Assembly: GCA_965200955.1 (NCBI GenBank)
Contig: OZ241742.1
Location: forward strand, 3,534,001-3,598,000
Source: Bin80 sp026708685
GTDB lineage: Bacteria > Bacteroidota > Rhodothermia > Rhodothermales > Bin80
Length of the DNA stretch: 64,000 bases
Reading direction: 5' to 3'
Positions 42,140 through 51,197 of this stretch are shown in pieces. The translations under genes and the position numbers were made by a program. Every line of letters begins with the position of its first letter. Position 1 is the stretch's first letter. The notes under the pieces are model-generated. The model saw nothing but the letters and a program-made list of their open reading frames with translations, searched no databases and was not told where the DNA came from.

Positions 42140-44003
42140 GGCAAATACACAAAGAGAAACCCTACTCACAAAGGTTTCTGAGCTTCCTACCAGTTGTGGA
42201 GTCTATCAATTTCTGGATAAGAATGAAAAGCATCTTTACATTGGAAAAGCCAAGAACCTACGAAGTCGTGTTCGCTCCTACTTTCGTGATGATGACAACC
42301 TTCAGGGTCGAATCAAGCTGTTGGTGGCAAAAGCAGTTGATGTTCAAGTCATCGTAACGGATAACGAAGCGGAGGCACTGATCCTAGAAGATAATCTCAT
42401 CAAGCGATGTAAGCCCCGCTACAATATCAATCTTAAAGACGATAAGACCTATCCCTATATCTGTATCAAGAACGAACCGTTTCCACGCATATTTACAACG
42501 AGACGCATTATCAAAGATGGATCTAAATACTTTGGACCCTATGCCGATGTCAGAGCCCTGAACCGTGTACTCAAAGCTATCCGATCTATTTTCAAAATCC
42601 GAACATGCTCACTGGATCTATCACCTCAGCCAATCCTTCAGGGCAAGTACAAGACCTGTCTGGAATTTCATATCAAAAAATGTGAGGGTCCCTGCGTAGG
42701 CAATCAATCCATTGAATCCTACGATGAAACCGTGTCCCAAATAGAAATGCTCCTCAAGGGACATACCAGTGCATTAAAACAAACGCTAACGGAATTGATG
42801 CAAAAAGCAAGCGAAGATCAGCAATACGAAGAGGCTGCCCGCTTGCGTAATCAAATTGAAATCATCAAATCCTATTCTCAAAAACAAAAAATTGTCACAT
42901 CCAAACCCGTAGACCGTGATCTATTTGCCCTTGCAACAGCCCGTGATGAGAATGCTGCCGTAGGGATCTGCTTTAAGGTCCGTGAAGGGAAGATCATTGG
43001 GCGTGAGCATAAAGTGATGCGTCAGATTGATGGACATGACGATGCCATCATTCTCCAGCGATATGTAGAAAATTATTACGCCCAGACAGCATTTTTCCCC
43101 GATGAAGTCTATGTCGGCACCATGTTGGATAAACCTGAAACGATCATGGAATTTCTCAGTGACCAGCGTGGAAAAAAAGTACCTCTACATGTTCCACAGC
43201 GGGGTGACAAGGCGGACTTAATGCGAATGGTTGAAGCCAATGCTGAGTACATTCTTGGCGAGTACAAACTTGAGTTACTCAAGCGTGGTGAAGACCGTAT
43301 CCCTTTCGCCATCAAAGCTCTGATGACCGATCTTCAGCTCAAGCATCTGCCCAAGAGAATGGAATGCTTTGATATCTCTCATCTTGGGGGAACCGATACC
43401 GTTGCATCCTGCGTTGTCTTTCAAAATGGCCGCCCAAGAAAAAGTGACTATCGCAGCTATAAAATCCGAGGTGTACCAGACGGAAAACCTGATGATTTTC
43501 TCTCTATGGAAGAAGCCATTCGCCGTCGATTCCGACGCATTCATAGTGAGGATGGACCATGGCCAGACTTGGTCGTTGTCGATGGAGGAAAAGGTCAGTT
43601 ATCCAGTGCAATCAAAGCACTGAAACAAACCGATACCTATGGAAAATTCCCTATCATTGGATTGTCCAAGCGATTAGAGGAAGTGTATTTTCCAGGAGAT
43701 TCGGAGCCCTTTCATATTGCTAAGCAAAGTGCATCGCTACAGCTCATTCAGCGTATCCGTGATGAAGCTCACCGCTTCGCGATTACTCTTCAGAGAAAAC
43801 AGCGCAAAAAGCGAGTCCTCCACTCGGAGTTACTCGGTATTCCCGGTGTTGGGCCAAAGACAATGCAGAAACTGATTCGTGCATTTGGTTCGGTTCGCAG
43901 GGTGCGGGATGCCGATGAGATGATCCTCAAAAATCTTGTTGGGTCCTCTTTGGCAAAAAATATACAGGAGTATTTCTCAAAGCAGACAGACGATTCGTCA
44001 TGA
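42132..44003 (+). CDS. uvrC: Excinuclease ABC subunit C
   Basis: A 623-residue nucleotide-excision-repair nuclease. The order is GIY-YIG domain (CGVYQFLDKNEKHLYIGKAK, residues 22-41), a Cys-rich loop, a UVR helical hairpin that binds UvrB (EAARLRNQIEIIK), the UvrC RNase H-like domain (MECFDISHLGG, VVVDGGKGQL) and C-terminal helix-hairpin-helix motifs (LLGIPGVGPKTMQKLI). All expected catalytic regions are present and the length is normal. It overlaps mce by eight bases. Confidence 0.96.
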   Translation: MSEANTQRETLLTKVSELPTSCGVYQFLDKNEKHLYIGKAKNLRSRVRSYFRDDDNLQGRIKLLVAKAVDVQVIVTDNEAEALILEDNLIKRCKPRYNINLKDDKTYPYICIKNEPFPRIFTTRRIIKDGSKYFGPYADVRALNRVLKAIRSIFKIRTCSLDLSPQPILQGKYKTCLEFHIKKCEGPCVGNQSIESYDETVSQIEMLLKGHTSALKQTLTELMQKASEDQQYEEAARLRNQIEIIKSYSQKQKIVTSKPVDRDLFALATARDENAAVGICFKVREGKIIGREHKVMRQIDGHDDAIILQRYVENYYAQTAFFPDEVYVGTMLDKPETIMEFLSDQRGKKVPLHVPQRGDKADLMRMVEANAEYILGEYKLELLKRGEDRIPFAIKALMTDLQLKHLPKRMECFDISHLGGTDTVASCVVFQNGRPRKSDYRSYKIRGVPDGKPDDFLSMEEAIRRRFRRIHSEDGPWPDLVVVDGGKGQLSSAIKALKQTDTYGKFPIIGLSKRLEEVYFPGDSEPFHIAKQSASLQLIQRIRDEAHRFAITLQRKQRKKRVLHSELLGIPGVGPKTMQKLIRAFGSVRRVRDADEMILKNLVGSSLAKNIQEYFSKQTDDSS

Positions 44004-44630
44004 CTGCATCCACCGAAATGATTACTACTCAAAACTCGTAGAAGATCGTTTTAATCAACTGGATACATGACCAGACTATATCAAAATCTGATGTAGCCAT
44101 GAATGAGAATCGTCTGCATGGAACCAATTGTTACGACAGCACTACTCTAATCCGTATATTTACCGTACGATCTCTTCCTACAATAAGCATTTTCTGTTAC
44201 TTGATGTTGCAGGTCACTTAAGAGTACCCTGAAAAAGAGATGCCGCAAATCTATCTGGTCATTAAAAAAGCCAAAGAAACTCTAAAATTATCGACTCTAT
44301 TAAATAGAGTTGATCTGGTTAAAGTTTTGGATGAGTGTGCTGCGGAAGTGAATCATAGCACGAACTGACCAGTAGCGCAAGTTCATGCAATGTCTTCAGG
44401 AAACGGTTTGGGAATTACATACCTTAGTGCCGGAACATCTACCGCACCACCACGAAAAACCGCCAAATTTTGGTGAATTACATATGTAAGTGTAGCCACG
44501 CGGCATGTATGCTGACATGGTTGAACTGTGGAGGTTCTCGTGTCAGGCAATGGGGCGGTTTGGATGCGGAACAAGAAAGAGGCCTCTGCACTCACAGACA
44601 AGTCACATTCACACATTAATTGAGGTGGAT
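44004..44630. other. Intergenic region before the ATPase relic
   Basis: No recognised gene. A short frame at 44240-44368 (42 codons, MPQIYLVIKKAKETLKLS start, preceded by an A/G-rich stretch) cannot be assigned. From about 44400 the base composition becomes more GC-rich, marking the edge of a probably acquired segment. Confidence 0.4.
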
Positions 44631-45796
44631 ATGTTAAACCCCCACATTTTACGCACGAGCAACAAACAGGCCAGCGAGCGTGTCTACGACGAAAGGGACC
44701 GAGGCCCAGCGGAGTTCTTTCATGGGTGCGAAGACCTGGGCGCACATTTAGGAAAGGTGCCCGCGAATGCATGTGGCAAGAATGCGGGCACCACATTTCT
44801 GATTTAGGGAGCACTAGGTGCGGGGAAGTCCGCACTGCTACACCAAATGTGTAAAGAGTCAGATAGCTGGACCGTGGCGCACATCGGTTCGCAGGCCCTG
44901 TGGAACCCTGCTGCGATGGTGCAAGCGCTGGGCAAATCCTACACCGTCAGCCACAACCTATCGGAAGGGGTGGATGCGAAGGTCTTTCACGGAGAAGCTG
45001 CCAAGGAAGTGTCAGGAGACGCGAGTGCGGGGGAGGTACTAAGCCACCTCGCTCCGTATAGCGGGTTGATCCTCATGCTTGACGAGGCACAGAAGCTGCG
45101 AAAGATACTGCCTCAGAACACGGAAGCGGCCACGGACACAATGGACGCGATTCATAACGGTCCACTCGGCAAACCCATCATTCTTGTGGCTGCGGGTTTA
45201 GGCATCACCAAGGGGATACTAAAACATTTAGACATCTCCAGGTTCAAACTCGATTGCGTGCACAATATCGGGGCGTTAGGTTCAATGGCGGAGCGGGCAG
45301 TGATCCGCGACTGACTAACGATTGCGAGCGGGGCGAAGGGGGATGTGGGCACATGGGTGGATGCCATCACAAAAAAGACGCATGAATGGCCCCAGCACAT
45401 GATCTGCTATGCTTACGTGCGAAAGATGTGCTGTGAGAGGCAGGGGGCGAGATGACCGACGCGGGGCTGCACATGGCGATTGATCGCGGGGATCAGACAC
45501 GAACGGCGTACTATGCGGGGCGGGTGGACGGTATACCCGCGGAAGATATCGAGATCGTAGCACAAGTATTCTCTACGATGGCCGTTGGAGATACCATATA
45601 CAAAAAGGAGATGATTGATGCCCTGCGGGCAGTCCACTCTGACAAAGTCGTGGAAGATATGTTTGAAGATTTACTCCATAGGGGCGTGATCGCACTGACA
45701 GAGCACGGTCTGTGTCACAGCCCCATCCTATCATTTCACCGCTGGATTGTGGACAATTTCGGGAGGGAATGCACAAAGAGTCGCACCGGGGTATGA
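44631..45796 (+). pseudogene. Decayed AAA/STAND-type ATPase
   Basis: Beginning at an ATG with a good GAGGTG site, the frame encodes an ATPase related to multi-copy ATP-binding proteins of this bacterial group. Walker A (GALGAGKSALL) comes directly after a TAG at 44805-44807, and Walker B is GLILMLDEAQKL. A TGA (45312-45314) replaces a probable Trp (AVIRD*LT). Near 45420 the frame shifts and another TGA follows, after which the C-terminal winged-helix-like part is intact in the new frame (45452-45796, ending with SFHRWIVDNF). Stops fit CAG to TAG and CGA/TGG to TGA changes. The segment is visibly richer in G+C than its neighbours. Confidence 0.78.
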
Positions 45797-45986
45797 CGCG
45801 TTGAGGTTCAACTGTGCACGGGGTGTTCTATCCCACAACAACCCTTTACAGCTACCCATATAATTCCCAACGGTTTGCTCCCAGTTTCTTTTCGTAGTTT
45901 TTCTATTCAACACTTTCGGGAATGGCCTGATGTGCTTTCAAAGATGCTCAGGAGTCATTTTGGGAGATAGTAGCATTGAATCATAA

Positions 45987-46490
45987 CTACTGCTGAATAT
46001 TGTCTTTATATCTCTTGACCAGATTGATATAATAGACTCTTGTGAGATAATCTGGAATAGAGCTTCCAGATGTGTATTTCCCACGATCACGATGCCATAT
46101 GAGATACCAAGGGCTATCTTTTTCATGTAACATCTGTACAAGTTTCCAAGGCGACACATCTTTGAATCTATCCCATATGAGGCTGAGGAATTCAGTTGTA
46201 TCTTCACCAAACAATTCAACCCGGGTAGACATACCTGCATAGATCACGGGTATCACATCCCCACCAAACCGACCGAAAATATTATAAATGGAGCGATAGA
46301 CTGGGCCATATTTCCAAGCTTGAGCACATTCGCCATTGGTAATCAGGGGTTTATCTACATTACCCCAGTAGTATCCATGGGCAATATAGATGAGCTTGTT
46401 GAGTTTTACGTTGGTAATGCCATGATCCTCGGATAATCTCAAGAAGAAATCACCAACATCCAAAGGAGAAATGATGTGAGTACTGTCCAT
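45987..46490 (-). CDS. Panacea-domain (DUF4065/SocA-like) protein
   Basis: About 167 residues from the ATG at 46490; a TTG at 46586 would add 32. It contains the Panacea/DUF4065 features KLNKLIYIAHGYYWG and AWKYGPVYRSIYNIF. Panacea proteins act as antitoxins for many unrelated toxins, and SocA is an adaptor for toxin proteolysis. No toxin gene adjoins it: a decayed ATPase lies downstream and an ISL3 element directly upstream, so the partner may have been lost or separated. Confidence 0.78.
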   Translation of the reverse strand: MDSTHIISPLDVGDFFLRLSEDHGITNVKLNKLIYIAHGYYWGNVDKPLITNGECAQAWKYGPVYRSIYNIFGRFGGDVIPVIYAGMSTRVELFGEDTTEFLSLIWDRFKDVSPWKLVQMLHEKDSPWYLIWHRDRGKYTSGSSIPDYLTRVYYINLVKRYKDNIQQ

Positions 46491-46578
46491 TGACTCTGAG
46501 CAAGAATTACAAATCGGGGCTTCCGTTTTTTTAGTGGGTGAAGCACGAAAAAGAGGGTAAACGATCCTTGTGAAAATG

Positions 46579-47916
46579 AGGTTCAAAAAGGATAGTTAAA
46601 GTATATTGGGTGTTTGACAACCAACCACCAAATTCTTTTTTTATCATGGCCTTAAAAATCACAGATATTAACGATCTTCTTGGATTAGGATCTCCTTGGG
46701 AGATTTTGGAGATTGAGCAAGATCGCCCCAATCAAACGGCGAAGATTCATGTACAGCTTCCACCTACGATCCAGCTCTGCTGCCCGAAGTGTGGTAAGAA
46801 GTGTCCAGGTTACGATCATCGCAAGCGTAAATGGCGACACACGAAGATCTGCGATTATCGTACAGTCGTTGTGGCGAATGTCCCTCGTGTCCACTGTCCA
46901 GAACATGGAGTGATAACGATTTCAGTGCCTTGGGCAGATGCACAGGTTCAATACACGAGGCAATTTGAGGCCCATGTGATTGACTTGTTGCATGATGCAA
47001 CCAGTCATCATGCGGTGGCGAAGCGTACGGGGGTGAGTTGGACGATGATCTCCAACATCGTGGACCGTGCAGTGGAGCGTGGAATCGCCCGCAAAGAGCA
47101 GGAGAAAGTGGAGCATATCTGCGTCGATGAGATTGCTTCCAAGAAAGGGCATAACTATGTGACGATCGTGTCGGATCCAGTGCGGGGCAAAGTGCTCCAT
47201 GTGGCTCAGGGGCGCAAAATAAAGAGTTTAGTGTCCTATTATAATACATGTTCAACCGAGCAACTGGATGCCCTCAAGAGCGTGAGTATGGATATGTGGC
47301 CTGCTTATATTCGTGCGACCCAATCATGCGTGCCTAATGCAGATCAAAAGATTGCATTTGATCATTTTCATGTGACAAAATACATCATAGATGGAGTCGA
47401 TACCGTTCGTAAACAGGAGAATGCGATCTTGAAGAAAGAAGGCATTTTGGATCTGGTTGGAACCAAGTATGACTGGTTAACCAACCAAGAGAATATGTCG
47501 GCAAAACAAAAGAAACGGTTCTATCGGTTAAAAACAAGTTCGTTGAAAACAGCCCGTGCTTGGGCCATGAAAGAAATGAACAAGAAGCTGTGGAACTACA
47601 GGAATCGGACTTGGGCACGCAAAGGTTGGAAGCGCTGGTTGGGATGGCTTGACAGAAGTCAGTTGGATCCTATGAGAAAGGTCTCTAAGACCATCAAAAA
47701 TCATCTCTGGGGAATTATGAATGCCATTATTCTCAATGTGAGTAATGGCCCAGCAGAAAGCATGAATAGTCGGATTAAAGCGATCAAAGTTCGTGCACGA
47801 GGATTCCGAAATCAAGAGCGGTTTGCAAATGCAATTTACTTCCATCTCGGTGGACTGGATTTATATCCAGTAGGCTATCAGAATCGGTAAACCCACCGAA
47901 AAAGTGGAAGAACCTA
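46579..47916 (+). mobile_element. ISL3-family insertion sequence (ends approximate)
   Basis: The element surrounds the transposase gene at 46646-47890. The right end resembles an ISL3 terminus when read inward (AGGTTCTTCCACTTTTTCGG from 47916). The left end shares only AGGTTC (from 46579). A 10-base direct repeat GGTAAACGAT lies just outside at 46556-46565 and 47926-47935, and may reflect the target duplication if the true ends are there. Confidence 0.65.
46646..47890 (+). CDS. ISL3-family transposase
   Basis: About 414 residues from the ATG at 46646; a GTG at 46610 is an alternative. It has an N-terminal zinc-finger region (CCPKCGKKC and VHCPEHG), a helix-turn-helix (HAVAKRTGVSWTMISNIV) and the DDE core (CVDEIASKKGHNY, SVSMDMWPAYIRA, and NGPAESMNSRIKAIK for the Glu). 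Its length and motifs are complete, so the enzyme could be active. It is inserted next to the Panacea gene, at the boundary of the large minus-strand operon. Confidence 0.93.
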   Translation: MALKITDINDLLGLGSPWEILEIEQDRPNQTAKIHVQLPPTIQLCCPKCGKKCPGYDHRKRKWRHTKICDYRTVVVANVPRVHCPEHGVITISVPWADAQVQYTRQFEAHVIDLLHDATSHHAVAKRTGVSWTMISNIVDRAVERGIARKEQEKVEHICVDEIASKKGHNYVTIVSDPVRGKVLHVAQGRKIKSLVSYYNTCSTEQLDALKSVSMDMWPAYIRATQSCVPNADQKIAFDHFHVTKYIIDGVDTVRKQENAILKKEGILDLVGTKYDWLTNQENMSAKQKKRFYRLKTSSLKTARAWAMKEMNKKLWNYRNRTWARKGWKRWLGWLDRSQLDPMRKVSKTIKNHLWGIMNAIILNVSNGPAESMNSRIKAIKVRARGFRNQERFANAIYFHLGGLDLYPVGYQNR

Positions 47917-48018
47917 CAAATCTTTGGTAAACGATAATGTACGTTGGACCTCCAAGAATAGTTCAAATTCATTCATGGCGATCAATAATTTTAGGTGGAG
48001 TGCTTTAAGACAGCAGAT

Positions 48019-48705
48019 TTATCTCAATATGCCTGGATTTGCAAGCCTGAGATTATATCTTTCCAAATCAATCCATTTCAAAACGAGTGATTCCCTACTG
48101 ACACCACCGTTTCTTAAAATCACGTATGAAACACACCCCTTCGCTTCACTCAATTCGTAGATTTTTTGAGCATGATTATTTATTTCTTTAAAAGTGATGT
48201 TTGTGTTCTGATCAACTTCGTTATTAAAATAAATCTCTATGAGGGGCCAACGATCAGAAGATTTGATCTCACTGAAATTACTCTGAAGAGAGTAAATGTT
48301 CTCAGGGTAAACTCCAATTGTCATCAAAACATTAGGCTGTTCATTTTCCTGCAGTCCCATGCAAGGTGGCTTCTCTAAGCCTCCCATTACTCCGATGAGC
48401 ACACGAACACTATCCTGTAATTCATCTTTTGAAGCATGGAGGTTCTCAATCTGATCAATCTGTGAATCAACTGAAGCATAGAGGTTCTCAATCTGATCAA
48501 TCTGTGAATCAACTGAATCACGGAGGATCTTGATAGTTTCTTTCTGTGATTCTATTGAATCTCGTAGCGATATAGTTTCATCTACTTGACCAACATATTG
48601 ATGGTATCCTATTAACCCACCGAGGACAGCAACGACTACAATAGCGGTCATTAGGTCAGTAATGGCCGGCCAAACAGTAACTTGCGTTTGATGTCGCCAC
48701 TTCAT
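48019..48705 (-). CDS. MotB/ZorB-like stator subunit with coiled coil (second B subunit)
   Basis: A 228-residue protein with a good AAGGATG start context. Its first 30 residues (TQVTVWPAITDLMTAIVV core, Asp17 at the beginning of the transmembrane helix) are nearly identical to the other B-type subunit encoded upstream. Asp17 matches the proton-carrying Asp of MotB/ExbD proteins. Instead of an OmpA domain it has a coiled coil with tandem 14-residue units (SVDSQIDQIENLYA) and an unassigned alpha/beta C-terminal domain. It is the last gene of the operon, 250 bp after the previous one. Confidence 0.75.
   Translation of the reverse strand: MKWRHQTQVTVWPAITDLMTAIVVVAVLGGLIGYHQYVGQVDETISLRDSIESQKETIKILRDSVDSQIDQIENLYASVDSQIDQIENLHASKDELQDSVRVLIGVMGGLEKPPCMGLQENEQPNVLMTIGVYPENIYSLQSNFSEIKSSDRWPLIEIYFNNEVDQNTNITFKEINNHAQKIYELSEAKGCVSYVILRNGGVSRESLVLKWIDLERYNLRLANPGILR
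48439..48522 (-). repeat. 42-bp tandem duplication in the coiled-coil coding region
   Basis: Two 42-bp copies (starting at 48439 and 48481) are identical for their first 36 bases or so and encode successive 14-residue heptad pairs of the stator subunit. They are in frame, so copy number could change the coil length. Confidence 0.85.
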
Positions 48706-48955
48706 CCTTCTTCTCTGGTAATGATAGTTTCAATTGAATTATTTCTTGGATTATTCTGCGTGGACTTGATAAGACTCCAAAGCAATAAAAGTTGAAAATC
48801 CCAACCACATGATAAAGTCATTTTACTTACACACTATAATGATGTAGCTTAGTTGGCACATTCCAACATTCCCAAAATAAATAGGTAGAGAGTTCGGTCA
48901 TTGCGTTACATTTAATGACTAAAATTGCTTAAGCGCCAATTCTTGATGTCTCCAG

Positions 48956-49717
48956 TTAGGTATCTTCACTACGTTCAAGAAGAAATCGTATATCAATCCG
49001 TCTATTCTTGGCATTTAATGGATAATCGGGCTCTGCAAGTCGCATTTCGCCATAACCACTCGTACTGAAAATTGGAACCCCTTTTGAATTCTTCGCTTGT
49101 CCAATTGAGGCTTCACAGTTAGTAATCATGCGGTATACTTCAGCAGCTCGCATAGATGATAACTCAAGATTATCTTTAAATCTATGTTTTCCTCCTATTA
49201 CTGGTGCAATGTCAGTGTGTCCTTCAATAAGTATCGTCCCTATCAACCACGACGATTTGTTGCTATCGTTACAAGTATACGCAGGATTCGTACGACTTTG
49301 ACAGTAGGATCTATCCGTGGAGTTACCATAAATGGAGATTTGATGATTGGTTTGCGGTGGATCTGAAATATAACATGGAACAACTTGTGCAAGCACATGA
49401 GCCAATTTCCCCACATTTGCCTTGTGCTGATAAACTGGCTCAATCTCTCCTGATGCAAAGTTGACGACACCGTCAGATAGACGCAGAACACCTTCATCAT
49501 TCAGTACTTCAACAGTAATATTTGACTCTTTCAGGAGGCTATCAATTTCATCCAAGATATGATTACGAGTTTCAGGGAGTTTTGCAGCAATAGAATCTAT
49601 TTCAATATATTTACTATATCCAATAATGCCCGCTAGAACTGCAATTACGACGATAGCAGTCATTAAATCGGTGATGGCTGGCCATACAGTGACCTGCGTC
49701 TCAGGGCGCCTTTTCAT
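48956..49717 (-). CDS. MotB/ZorB-like stator subunit with OmpA-type peptidoglycan-binding domain
   Basis: A 253-residue protein from the ATG at 49717 (preceded by GGAAG; a TTG at 49732 is possible). One transmembrane helix begins at WPAITDLMTAIVVIAVL with Asp17 in the position of the MotB/ExbD proton-binding Asp. The periplasmic part ends in an OmpA-like domain: ILIEGHTD, NLELSSMRAAEV and NAKNRRIDIRFLL carry the peptidoglycan-contact Asp and Arg. The gene overlaps the end of the channel-protein gene by 17 bp. It would anchor an ion-driven stator to the cell wall, as MotB and ZorB do. Confidence 0.85.
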   Translation of the reverse strand: MKRRPETQVTVWPAITDLMTAIVVIAVLAGIIGYSKYIEIDSIAAKLPETRNHILDEIDSLLKESNITVEVLNDEGVLRLSDGVVNFASGEIEPVYQHKANVGKLAHVLAQVVPCYISDPPQTNHQISIYGNSTDRSYCQSRTNPAYTCNDSNKSSWLIGTILIEGHTDIAPVIGGKHRFKDNLELSSMRAAEVYRMITNCEASIGQAKNSKGVPIFSTSGYGEMRLAEPDYPLNAKNRRIDIRFLLERSEDT

Positions 49718-51197
49718 TAGTTCTTCCCTCAATTCCCACTACTAACTTTTCGATAAGATTCACCAATCCATGAATAGTATTTTCAAGCCTTTTGTGAGTA
49801 TCTTGAACTGTTCCTACAAAATCTTTCATTTCATCTGACAAAGGCTTTAACGAAGCCTCGGCAGTTTCACGAACTACACCGTTGATTCCTTTTGAGATCT
49901 TTTCAAGTTCATCGGGTATTTCAGCGAGTATGTCAGCAGATTTAATCAGATCTGTCCCAAACTGATTAGCGGCTGTTGGCATTTCATTTGTTACAGCATT
50001 AAGCTTCTTACCCATTGAGTCTAATGGGTGTACAACTTTTTCCTTAATTGTCACTTGTAAATCGTCAAAAACCTTTTTTACAATAGTTCTTACTTGAGTC
50101 GATAACCATCTTTCCACCTCTTCCTGATTCTTGATTATTTTATTTTTCATTTCTGCTTCATGTCCCTTAAAGACTTTGTACAATTGATTAATATGTTCCC
50201 TTGCAGCACGATCAAAAAATTCGCTAATTTCAAGTGAACTCCGTATATCGTCAGGAAGAGACTTCATTTGCTCAGTAAGTACTTGAACATTGTCGTGAAT
50301 ATTTAATGCAAGTTGTTGATGCCCCGCCAAACTTTGTTGAATAGCATCCAGTAGTTCACCACTAATTTCAGCAAATTTTTCCTGAGATGCTACAACTTGG
50401 GCACTAGCTCCTTTAAAATCAGATAGGATGGTTAGGACATCTGCTTGTTGTTCCTTTAAAAGACTCTGAATTTCATTAACTTGCAGTGAGTTACGAAGAT
50501 CATCTGGCAAAGATTTAAGTTGCTCAATTACGACTTGAACTCCATTTTGAATCTCCTGAGCAGAGTTTCGCTGAATAATTGATGTCTCTTTATTTTCTTC
50601 CAAGAGTCCTTTCAATTCGAGTGTAGCTTCTGCTACACCTTTTTGGGTATCTGCAATTTCTTGGAAAATACTTTGAACAGCACCACTGATATCAACATTC
50701 ACTGTTGGACCTTCATGTAAAGACAAATTTTCTTGATCTAATATATTCTTTTCCTTATCAACCACATTCTCCTGTGCTTCCGATAAGTGGCGTGATAAAA
50801 TAAATAGATGGAAAAATATTCCACTCAAACTGGAAAGTAAAGCTGGAACTGTCCCTTGAACAATGGTGGTAATCTCTAAATTGTCCACCCCAGACCAAAC
50901 TAAGAACAAGGCTTCAATAAAGAAAATACCCATCGTTCCACCTATACCAGTCACTAATGCGGCATTGGAGAACCTGCGAATATCGTCTAAATGAGGAGCA
51001 ACGAAGCGATCAAGTTTTTCTAGCTCAGTCTTCCAGTCAGAGTGATGCGAAGATTTATTTTCGGAGTACACGGAAAGTTCATATAACAGATCATCTATTT
51101 TCCGAGAAGCGGATTCTGATTGTCGGTAGTTACGATATTGGCGTATGATAACATAGATGAGAACACCTAGTGCTAGTAGAAAAAGAAATTCCTTCAT
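49701..51197 (-). CDS. MotA/ExbB/ZorA-like ion-channel protein with long cytoplasmic helical tail
   Basis: A 498-residue protein with three transmembrane helices (about 4-20, 77-101 and 111-134). The last two carry GIGGTMGIFF and a Thr/Ser-lined VPALLSSLSGIFFHLF segment as in MotA/TolQ/ExbB/ZorA. The remaining 350 residues are almost entirely helical or coiled coil, with a repeated element (EQLKSLPDDLRNSL near 231 and EQMKSLPDDIRSSL near 311). ZorA of Zorya systems has the same plan of three helices plus a long intracellular tail. An AAGGAG site abuts the ATG, which overlaps the preceding stop by four bases. Confidence 0.82.
   Translation of the reverse strand: MKEFLFLLALGVLIYVIIRQYRNYRQSESASRKIDDLLYELSVYSENKSSHHSDWKTELEKLDRFVAPHLDDIRRFSNAALVTGIGGTMGIFFIEALFLVWSGVDNLEITTIVQGTVPALLSSLSGIFFHLFILSRHLSEAQENVVDKEKNILDQENLSLHEGPTVNVDISGAVQSIFQEIADTQKGVAEATLELKGLLEENKETSIIQRNSAQEIQNGVQVVIEQLKSLPDDLRNSLQVNEIQSLLKEQQADVLTILSDFKGASAQVVASQEKFAEISGELLDAIQQSLAGHQQLALNIHDNVQVLTEQMKSLPDDIRSSLEISEFFDRAAREHINQLYKVFKGHEAEMKNKIIKNQEEVERWLSTQVRTIVKKVFDDLQVTIKEKVVHPLDSMGKKLNAVTNEMPTAANQFGTDLIKSADILAEIPDELEKISKGINGVVRETAEASLKPLSDEMKDFVGTVQDTHKRLENTIHGLVNLIEKLVVGIEGRTNEKAP

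Noticed and set aside
44383..44835. A 150-codon minus-strand frame
   Set aside because: It is antisense to the GC-rich ATPase relic, whose plus-strand reading shows real Walker motifs.
48841..48867. tRNA-like D-arm sequence (GATGTAGCTTAGTTGGCA)
   Set aside because: No matching acceptor stem, anticodon arm or T-arm can be folded around it; at most a very degraded fragment or chance.
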